The notes below the pieces were generated by a model. It did not search any database. It was not told the DNA's origin and saw only the letters and a program-made list of their open reading frames with translations. From an uncultured Clostridia bacterium (lineage in GTDB: Bacteria; Bacillota; Clostridia; Christensenellales; Maliibacteriaceae), in the NCBI GenBank assembly GCA_934613185.1, contig CAKTSO010000018.1, positions 1-19,857 of the forward strand: a DNA stretch of 19,857 nt. Direction: 5' to 3'. How positions within the stretch are numbered: the stretch's first letter is position 1; every line of letters begins with the position of its first letter. Position numbers and translations under genes: made by a program. Shown in pieces: positions 14,556 through 19,857 of this stretch.

Positions 14556-15641
14556 AAGCGGCAGCGTGACGGTGAACGTCGCCGTGTCGTTCGCGCTTTC
14601 GGCCTCGATCCTGCCGCCGTGCAGCTCCACGATCTGTTTTGCGATCGCAAGCCCGAGCCCTGCGCCGCCGCGAGAGCTTCGCGCCGCATCCAAACGATAA
14701 AACTGCTCGAAAATGCGCGCCAGCTTCTCTTTCGGGATCGTATCGCCGCGATTTTGAAAGCGAACGGCGACCGCGTTTTCCGAAAGCTGCACCGAAACTT
14801 CGATCTCGCTTTCCGGATAACCGTAGAGCACGGCGTTTCGCAGAAGGTTGTCGAACACGCGCTGCATCCGCTCGGCGTCGCAGCGAATCATCAGCGTCTG
14901 CGGCGCCTGCAGCCGGCAGATCAGCTTCTTTTCGTTCAGCATCGGCTGAAATTCAAAAATCAACTGCTCCAAAAGCCGCGTCAAGTCGATCGTCCCGTAT
15001 TGGAGCGTGATCGTCGAAAGATTAAAGCGCGTGATCTCGAAGAACTCGTTGATCAAGTCTTCCAACCGCTGCGCCTTATCCAGCGCGATCGACAGGTATT
15101 TTTCCCGCAGCTGCGGCGAGATCTCTCCCTCGTCGCGCAGGAGCGTCAAATAGCCCATCACGGAGGAAAGCGGCGTCTTTAAGTCGTGCGCCAGATACAT
15201 GACAAGGTCGTTTTTGCGCTGTTCGGCCTCGTCGCGCCGGCGAAGATTTTCCCGAAACCGCGCCTTTGCAAGATTCAATTCCATTTCTGCGTCGGCCAAC
15301 TCTTCCGGCAGAACGACGTCGGGCGCGTCGGGTTCGGACAGCGCCTTCGCCGCCTCGATCACATCATCCAGATAGGAAAGCGGCCGTTTGATCGCCATGA
15401 TCATTAAAACGGCACAGCCGATCAACATGACGACCAAAATGAAAACCGGCGCTATCGCCTGCAGTGTCTTCAGTACACCATAAAGGGGCGAGTCGTCATA
15501 CCAGACAAACTGCGTGCAGATCAGCCGCGCCAGAAGGTACCCGCCCGCCAGCACGACAAAGAGAACCAGCGTCGATGCAAAAAAGCGATTGAATACGCTT
15601 CTGGAAAGGCGCGAATACGATTTTCGTTTATTCGATCTCAT
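14550..15641 (-). CDS. vanS: VanS-type sensor histidine kinase
   Basis: A 363-residue membrane sensor kinase. Two membrane spans (about residues 20-42 and 64-87) enclose a very short outside loop (RLICTQFVWYDDSPLYGVLKT), as in VanS proteins of the VanG/VanC type. A HAMP-like linker leads to the H-box with His152 in MYLAHDLKTPLSSVMGYL, then the ATP domain with N-box FDNLLRNAVLYG, FEQFYRLD, and GGAGLGLAIAKQIVELHGG. VanS senses glycopeptides or the cell-wall damage they cause and phosphorylates VanR. The ATG at 15641 has GGGGTG six bases before it and overlaps the vanR end by 14 bases; an in-frame GTG three codons earlier is less likely. Confidence 0.9.
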   Translation of the reverse strand: MRSNKRKSYSRLSRSVFNRFFASTLVLFVVLAGGYLLARLICTQFVWYDDSPLYGVLKTLQAIAPVFILVVMLIGCAVLMIMAIKRPLSYLDDVIEAAKALSEPDAPDVVLPEELADAEMELNLAKARFRENLRRRDEAEQRKNDLVMYLAHDLKTPLSSVMGYLTLLRDEGEISPQLREKYLSIALDKAQRLEDLINEFFEITRFNLSTITLQYGTIDLTRLLEQLIFEFQPMLNEKKLICRLQAPQTLMIRCDAERMQRVFDNLLRNAVLYGYPESEIEVSVQLSENAVAVRFQNRGDTIPKEKLARIFEQFYRLDAARSSRGGAGLGLAIAKQIVELHGGRIEAESANDTATFTVTLPLS

Positions 15642-16323
15642 AGCCGACACCCCAGATCGTTTTGATGAATTTCGGATTCCGCGCGGGCTCGCCCATTTTT
15701 TCCCGAAGACGTCCGATATGCGCCATGACGGTATTGTTATTGTCCCAAAACTTCTCCTTCCAAACAGCTTCGAACAATTCTTCGGACGTCACGACCTTCC
15801 CCTGATGTTCGCAAAGATACCAAAGCAGGGAAAATTCCGTCGGCGTCAGCGAAAGCTCTTTGCCGAACAACACGCATTTATGGCTGTCGCGATTGATGAG
15901 AAGGCCGCGAATGTCAAATTCGTTCTTCTCCGCTTCCCGCAAAGGGGACGCATTGTAGCGCTGCGCGCGCCGAAGCTGCGTTTTCACGCGCGCGACGACC
16001 TCCAGCGGGTTGAACGGCTTTGTGATGTAATCGTCCGCGCCGATCGTCAGCCCCATGATCTTGTCTTCGTCCGCCACCTTCGCCGTCAGCATGATCACCG
16101 GGAAAAAGTGCTTTTCCCTGATTTTTCGACAAACGGAAAAGCCGTCCGTATCGGGAAGCATGATATCAAGGATCGCCAGATCGGGCGCGTCTTCCGCGAC
16201 GCTTTTCAGCGCGTCCGCCCCGTTGTCAAACGTTTGAACGCAATAGCCGTCGTTTTCCAGATAAAGCTTCAAAAGATCGGCGATCTCTTTTTCGTCGTCA
16301 ACGACGAGGATCTTTTCGTTCAT
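15628..16323 (-). CDS. vanR: VanR-type response regulator (OmpR/PhoB family)
   Basis: A 231-residue regulator. The receiver domain (residues 3-115) has all switch residues: Asp9 and Asp10, phospho-acceptor Asp53 in ILDIMLPDTDG, Thr80, and Lys102 in ITKPFNP. The C-terminal OmpR-type winged helix (about 130-230) shows LSLTPTEFSLLWYLCEHQGKVVTSEELFEAVW and ends HIGRLREKMGEPARNPKFIKTIWGVGYEIE. Partner of the VanS gene it overlaps; the likely target is the vanG promoter region. The ATG at 16323 is chosen because AAAGGAG lies five bases before it; the longer open frame upstream runs through the promoter. Confidence 0.92.
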   Translation of the reverse strand: MNEKILVVDDEKEIADLLKLYLENDGYCVQTFDNGADALKSVAEDAPDLAILDIMLPDTDGFSVCRKIREKHFFPVIMLTAKVADEDKIMGLTIGADDYITKPFNPLEVVARVKTQLRRAQRYNASPLREAEKNEFDIRGLLINRDSHKCVLFGKELSLTPTEFSLLWYLCEHQGKVVTSEELFEAVWKEKFWDNNNTVMAHIGRLREKMGEPARNPKFIKTIWGVGYEIE

Positions 16324-16357
16324 CGCTGCTCCTTTTCTTTCAAATTTCGTTTTCCGC

Positions 16358-16366
16358 ATTATAACA
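16358..16366 (-). promoter_or_regulatory. Extended -10 promoter of vanRS
   Basis: TGTTATAAT on the minus strand is a full extended -10 (TGnTATAAT). The -35 region is only a T-rich stretch. A start near 16351 gives a leader of about 28 bases. No VanR-box-like sequence is seen here, which suggests constitutive basal expression of the regulators. Confidence 0.7.
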
Positions 16367-16398
16367 TATCCCGCGCAAAAACAAAAAACTGTCGTCGG

Positions 16399-16431
16399 AA
16401 AAAAAGGGCGCTTTCGTTTTGAAAGCGTCCC
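16399..16431 (-). terminator. Terminator of the fumC-malic enzyme operon
   Basis: On the minus strand GGGACGCTTTC (16421-16431) pairs with GAAAGCGCCC (16406-16415) with one bulged A and a five-base loop, followed by seven T. It lies about 45 bases after the malic enzyme stop and just upstream of the vanR promoter. Confidence 0.9.
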
Positions 16432-16476
16432 TGTAAAGTTCATGATCCGTTCACGCTTTTCCCGGGGAATGCGCCG

Positions 16477-17652
16477 TCAGATGCGCGCCACGCCGCTCTT
16501 TCTGGCGGCTTCGGCGACGGCGGCGGCGACGGTCGGACCGACGCGCTTATCGAACGCAAGCGGAATGATCGTCCCGGCGGCAAGCTCCTCTTCGCTGACG
16601 AGCGACGCGAGCGCCTCGGCGGCAGCGAGCTTCATCTCGTCGTTGATGTCGCTTGCGCGCACGTCGAACGCACCGCGGAAGATGCCGGGGAAGACCAGAA
16701 CGTTGTTGATCTGGTTTGGATAATCGCTGCGGCCGGTGGAGACGATCTTCGCGCCCGCGGCGTAAGCCTCTTCGGGGAAGATCTCGGGCGTGGGGTTGGC
16801 ACAGGCGAAGATGATCGCGTCACGGTTCATCCGCTCGACCATTTCTTTTTTGAGGATGCCGGGCGCAGAGACGCCGATGAAGATATCGGCGTTGTCGATC
16901 ACATCGTTAAGGCCGCCGGTCTTGCCTTCTTTGTTCGTCACAAGCGCCATCTCGTCGAGCGTCTTGTTCATGCCCTCGGGGCGGCCGGTGTACACGACGC
17001 CGTATTTGTCCGTCAGCGTAATGTCGCGATAGCCCGCCTTCAGGAGCATTTTGGCGATCGCGACGCCCGCCGCGCCCGCGCCGGACATGACGACTTTGAC
17101 GTCTTCTTTCTTTTTGCCGACGATCTTCAGCGCGTTGGTCAGGCCCGCAAGCACGATAACGGCCGTGCCGTGCTGGTCGTCGTGGAAGACGGGGATGTCG
17201 CACTTTTTCTTCAGTTTTTCTTCGATCTCAAAGCAGCGGGGCGCCGCGATATCCTCAAGGTTGATGCCGCCGAAGGAGCCGGAGATCAGATAGATCGTGT
17301 TGACGATCTCGTCGACATCCTTGCTCTTGATGCAAAGCGGGAAGGCGTTGACGCCGCCGAACGCCTTGAACAGCACACATTTGCCCTCCATGACGGGTAT
17401 GCCCGCCTCGGGGCCGATGTCGCCGAGGCCGAGAACGGCCGTGCCGTCGGTCACGACGAGGCACATGTTCTGACGGCCCGTCAGTTCATAGCTTTTATTG
17501 ATGTCGTCGCGAATCGCAAGGCAGGGCTGCGCCACGCCGGGCGTGTACGCAAGCGACAGATCGTCACGCGTGGCAACGGGGACTTTGGAGACGATGTCGA
17601 TCTTGCCCTTCCATTCGCCGTGCAGGCGAAGCGACTCTTTTGCGTAATCCAT
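16477..17652 (-). CDS. Malic enzyme (NAD(P)-dependent malate dehydrogenase, decarboxylating)
   Basis: A 391-residue short bacterial malic enzyme, which converts malate to pyruvate and CO2 with reduction of NAD or NADP. Seen: SLAYTPGVAQPC, the VTDGTAVLGLGDIGPEAGIPVMEGK core (catalytic and NAD site), PVFHDDQHGTAVIVLAGL with the metal-binding acids, the Rossmann loop VMSGAGAAGVAIAKMLL, and FACANPTPEIFPEEA. It lacks the phosphotransacetylase extension of MaeB. AAGGAGGA precedes the ATG by eight bases. It follows fumC after 36 bases, so fumarate to malate to pyruvate is encoded as one unit. Cofactor choice cannot be decided with certainty by eye. Confidence 0.95.
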   Translation of the reverse strand: MDYAKESLRLHGEWKGKIDIVSKVPVATRDDLSLAYTPGVAQPCLAIRDDINKSYELTGRQNMCLVVTDGTAVLGLGDIGPEAGIPVMEGKCVLFKAFGGVNAFPLCIKSKDVDEIVNTIYLISGSFGGINLEDIAAPRCFEIEEKLKKKCDIPVFHDDQHGTAVIVLAGLTNALKIVGKKKEDVKVVMSGAGAAGVAIAKMLLKAGYRDITLTDKYGVVYTGRPEGMNKTLDEMALVTNKEGKTGGLNDVIDNADIFIGVSAPGILKKEMVERMNRDAIIFACANPTPEIFPEEAYAAGAKIVSTGRSDYPNQINNVLVFPGIFRGAFDVRASDINDEMKLAAAEALASLVSEEELAAGTIIPLAFDKRVGPTVAAAVAEAARKSGVARI

Positions 17653-17688
17653 AAAACAATATCCTCCTTCAAATTGATCCCAAATTCG

Positions 17689-19059
17689 TCAGTTTCCCGC
17701 CATTTTTTCGGGGCAGAAGACGCGGTCGAATTCTTCCGCCGACAAAAGATTCAGCGCAAGGCACGCCTCGCGGATCGTCGTGTCGTGTTCGAAGGCGTAT
17801 TTTGCCGCCTTCGCCGCGTTTTCATAGCCGATATACGGGTTCAGCGCCGTGACCGTCATGAGGCTTCGATGAAGATTCTCGCGCATTTTCTCCTCGTTTA
17901 CGCGAAGGCCGCAGAGGCAGTGCTCGCAGAACGATTCCATCGCGTCGGACAAAAGGCGCACGCTTTGAATGTAGTTGTACGCCGTGACCGGCTGATAGAC
18001 GTTGAGTTCAAAATTGCCCTGCGACGCCGCAATCCCGATCGTCACGTCGTTGCCCATGACCTGCGCGGCGCACATCGTCAGCGCCTCGCACTGCGTGGGG
18101 TTAACCTTGCCCGGCATGATGGAGCTGCCCGGCTCATTCGCGGGGATCGTGATCTCTCCCAGACCGCAGCGCGGACCGGAGGCAAGATGGCGCACGTCGT
18201 TGGCGATTTTCATCAAATCGGCCGCCAGCGCACGGATCGCGCCGTGCGACGCGGCGACGGAGTCAAGCGACGTCAGCGCATGAAACTTGTTTTCGGACGC
18301 GGCGACGGGAAGTCCCGTCAATTTTCGAATCTCTTCCGCGGCGGCTTCGTCGAAGCCCTTCGGCGCGTTCAATCCCGTTCCGACCGCCGTGGCGCCCAAA
18401 GCGATGCGCCCCACGTTCGGCACGGACGCTTTGATCAAAGACCGTGCGTTTTCCAGCATCCCGCGCCAGCCGGAAACTTCCTGACAAAAACGAATCGGCA
18501 CGGCGTCCTGCAAATGCGTCCGCCCCGTCTTGACGACATCGGGATTGTCGCGTTCGATGCGCGCCAGCGCCAGGATCATCCCGTCGATCGCCGGGAAAAG
18601 GCGGCTGTGCAGCGCGCGCAGCGCCGCGATGTTCAGCGCGGACGGGAACGTGTCGTTTGAGCTTTGCGACATATTGACGTGATCGTTCGGATGCAGAAGC
18701 TTTTCCCCGCAAATCATATTGCCGCGGTTGGCGATCACTTCGTTTAAATTCATATTCGTCTGCGTGCCGCTGCCCGTCTGCCAGACGGCGAGCGGAAATT
18801 CCCCGGCAAGCTTGCCGTCCAAAATCTCGTCGCAGACTTCCTCGATCAGCCCGGCGCGCTTTTCGTCGAGCTTTCCGAGCGCAAAATTGGCGCGGGCGCA
18901 CCCTTTTTTAACGATGGCGAGCGCCTCGATCAGTTCGACCGGCATTTTCTCCGTCCCGATTCGGAAGTTTTCAAAGCTGCGCTGCGTCTGCGCGCCCCAA
19001 AGCTTTTCCTCCGGGACGAGAACCTCGCCCATCGTATCGTGTTCGACTCTGTAAGGCAT
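17689..19059 (-). CDS. fumC: Fumarate hydratase, class II
   Basis: A 456-residue fumarase of the iron-free class II, which interconverts fumarate and malate. Seen: GAQTQRSFENFRIG near the start, TGSGTQTNMNLNEVIANR, HPNDHVNMSQSSNDTFPSA (B-site and active-site residues), KTGRTHLQDAVPI, and the signature GSSIMPGKVNPTQCE with the catalytic serine loop. Aspartase is the near relative, but the sequence GTQTNMNLNEVIANRGN and length fit fumarase better. GGGAGGGG lies a few bases before the ATG. First gene of the operon with malic enzyme; the promoter is at 19104-19132. Confidence 0.93.
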   Translation of the reverse strand: MPYRVEHDTMGEVLVPEEKLWGAQTQRSFENFRIGTEKMPVELIEALAIVKKGCARANFALGKLDEKRAGLIEEVCDEILDGKLAGEFPLAVWQTGSGTQTNMNLNEVIANRGNMICGEKLLHPNDHVNMSQSSNDTFPSALNIAALRALHSRLFPAIDGMILALARIERDNPDVVKTGRTHLQDAVPIRFCQEVSGWRGMLENARSLIKASVPNVGRIALGATAVGTGLNAPKGFDEAAAEEIRKLTGLPVAASENKFHALTSLDSVAASHGAIRALAADLMKIANDVRHLASGPRCGLGEITIPANEPGSSIMPGKVNPTQCEALTMCAAQVMGNDVTIGIAASQGNFELNVYQPVTAYNYIQSVRLLSDAMESFCEHCLCGLRVNEEKMRENLHRSLMTVTALNPYIGYENAAKAAKYAFEHDTTIREACLALNLLSAEEFDRVFCPEKMAGN

Positions 19060-19070
19060 AGTCCCCTCCC

Positions 19071-19086
19071 TGCGGCTTGCGCCGCA
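19071..19086 (-). promoter_or_regulatory. Leader hairpin with GNRA loop before fumC
   Basis: TGCGGC and GCCGCA pair across a GCAA tetraloop on the minus-strand RNA, ending right beside the ribosome binding site. With a start near 19097 it fills most of the short leader. It may stabilise the mRNA or tune translation. Confidence 0.5.
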
Positions 19087-19103
19087 AAAGTCATTGCATA
19101 TTT

Positions 19104-19132
19104 ATTATAGAAGATGCCCCGCGCCTTTGCAA
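19104..19132 (-). promoter_or_regulatory. Sigma-A promoter of fumC
   Basis: TTGCAA (19127-19132) and TATAAT (19104-19109) are 17 bases apart on the minus strand. The expected start is near 19097. Confidence 0.8.
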
Positions 19133-19138
19133 ACGAAA

Positions 19139-19165
19139 AGCGCGCGTCTTTTCAAAACGCGCGCT
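19139..19165 (-). terminator. Terminator after rsfS
   Basis: AGCGCGCGT and ACGCGCGCT (19157-19165 with 19139-19147) form a perfect nine-pair stem with a nine-base loop. The T run after it is short (TTTT then CGTTT), so it is moderate in strength. It lies seven bases after the rsfS stop and just before the fumC promoter. Confidence 0.7.
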
Positions 19166-19171
19166 GAAAAT

Positions 19172-19549
19172 TCACCGCATCAGGTCTTCGTGCGAATCGG
19201 CGTGGAATGAGAAGTTCTTCTCCTGGAGCCAGAGGCGCTCGAGGTTATAGAACTCGCGTTCCTCCTGACGGAAGATGTGAACCATGACGTCGCCGTAATC
19301 CATGACGATCCACTGCCCCTGCTCGTAACCCTCCTGGCGTACGGGCAGAACGTTTTCCTCTTCCTTGCGCTTTTCGTAGACGGCGTCCGCCAGCGCGCGG
19401 GCGTGCACCGCCGTGGCGCCGCTTGCCACAATGAAGCATTCCGCAAGGATCGTCATATCGGAAATGTCGATCGATACGATGTCAAATCCCTTTTTGGCGT
19501 CCAGCGTTTCGCGGATCTTTTCCACGATCTGTTCGGTTTCGTGCCTCAT
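19172..19549 (-). CDS. rsfS: Ribosomal silencing factor RsfS (Iojap/YbeB)
   Basis: A 125-residue RsfS. It binds ribosomal protein uL14 on the large subunit and blocks subunit joining when nutrients are low. Seen: KKGFDIVSIDISDMTILAECFIVASGATAVHARALADAV, then EGYEQGQWIVMDYGDVMVHIFRQEEREFYNLERLW, the full conserved core. Length is normal. AAAGGAGG precedes the ATG by about nine bases, and the start overlaps the yqeK stop (ATGA). The yqeK-rsfS order is standard in Bacillota. Confidence 0.95.
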   Translation of the reverse strand: MRHETEQIVEKIRETLDAKKGFDIVSIDISDMTILAECFIVASGATAVHARALADAVYEKRKEEENVLPVRQEGYEQGQWIVMDYGDVMVHIFRQEEREFYNLERLWLQEKNFSFHADSHEDLMR

Positions 19550-19857
19550 GCTTTCTTCCTCCTTTGTTCCTGCCGCAGCGTTTCCATCGCCGCGGCGGAG
19601 TCCGGATGCATCGCCTGTGCATCGCCTTTCAAATAGCCCATCGTCTGTTTCATCGCCGCAAGCAGCGCGCCGTCAAGATCCGTCTCGGCGATCTTTCGAA
19701 GGCGCTCCACCCCGTCGTACGTTCGGTTCGGTTCGATCAAATCGGCGAGCTTTATGATCTTTTCGAGCTTCGTCATATGCGCCGCGCCGATCGTATGAAT
19801 GCGGATCGCGTTCAAAATTTCGGGGTCGTCCACGCCGTAGACGTGCTGCGCCAGCGC
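19546..19857 (-). CDS. yqeK: YqeK-like HD-domain diadenosine tetraphosphatase, C-terminal part
   Basis: Only the last 103 residues are in the window; the frame is open to its edge. The visible part starts ALAQHVYGVDDPEILNAIRIHTIGAAHMTKLEKIIKLADLIEPNR, which holds the second half of the HD-domain metal site of YqeK: the His in HTIG and the Asp in LADLIEPNR. YqeK splits diadenosine tetraphosphate into two ADP. The C-terminal tail ends in a charged ETLRQEQRRKKA. The start and the first HD residues, and probably nadD, lie beyond 19857. The GTG at 19833 is internal, not a start. Confidence 0.92.
   Translation of the reverse strand, partial: ALAQHVYGVDDPEILNAIRIHTIGAAHMTKLEKIIKLADLIEPNRTYDGVERLRKIAETDLDGALLAAMKQTMGYLKGDAQAMHPDSAAAMETLRQEQRRKKA

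Noticed and set aside
11192..16366. The van cluster as a recently acquired resistance island
   Set aside because: Composition equals that of flanking housekeeping genes and no integrase, transposase, direct repeats or transfer genes are seen.
1..19857. tRNA, rRNA, CRISPR arrays, insertion sequences
   Set aside because: No cloverleaf-like sequences, repeat-spacer patterns, transposase genes or terminal inverted repeats were found on either strand by eye.

Overview
The window reads as a chromosomal segment of a GC-rich, strictly anaerobic member of the Clostridia (Bacillota), probably an uncultured gut-type lineage. The reasons are strong AGGAGG-type ribosome binding sites, sigma-A promoters with consensus -10 boxes, the yqeK-rsfS pair, a split transketolase, an ETF-linked oxidase operon, a YpuA-like DUF1002 protein and a VanG-type ligase. 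Names come from reading motifs by eye; no database search was made.

Layout. (1) 1-1395, minus strand: the N-terminal part of a split transketolase, cut by the window edge, with a perfect TTGACA-17-TATAAT promoter, preceded by a FadR-type GntR regulator. (2) 1440-2900: an AT-rich islet carrying one TIR-domain protein with a C-terminal winged helix, plus a short unrecognised reading-frame fragment. (3) 2944-3959: a secreted DUF1002/YpuA-like protein with promoter and terminator. (4) 3960-11190: a plus-strand catabolic operon of six genes: FAD-linked oxidase, Fe-S partner protein, FGGY sugar kinase, EtfB, EtfA and an IolB-like isomerase. Its promoter is overlapped by a perfect palindrome, TGAAAT-N3-ATTTCA, and a second copy lies 166 bp upstream. 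The operon ends in a bidirectional terminator. (5) 11192-16363, minus strand: a compact VanG-type cell-wall cluster, vanR-vanS then vanG-vanT. (6) 16406-19132, minus strand: fumarase (fumC) and malic enzyme. (7) 19139-19857, minus strand: rsfS and the end of yqeK.

How the parts work together. In the catabolic operon the oxidase would pass electrons through the Fe-S protein to the EtfAB flavoprotein, while the kinase and isomerase handle a sugar or sugar acid. The nearby transketolase and GntR regulator may belong to the same pathway, which I cannot name. In the van cluster, VanT would make D-Ser, VanG would make D-Ala-D-Ser, and VanRS would control them. Sequences like VanR binding boxes lie at the vanS-vanG junction, next to a terminator that separates the two gene pairs. 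No VanXY, VanX or VanY gene is present, and the locus is closed on both sides by unrelated genes, so this is a reduced form of the vanG system. FumC and malic enzyme convert fumarate to malate and then to pyruvate.

The most interesting points are the reduced VanG/VanT/VanRS locus with its proposed VanR boxes, the ETF-oxidase/kinase/IolB-like operon with its twin operator, and the TIR islet with a possible internal translation start.
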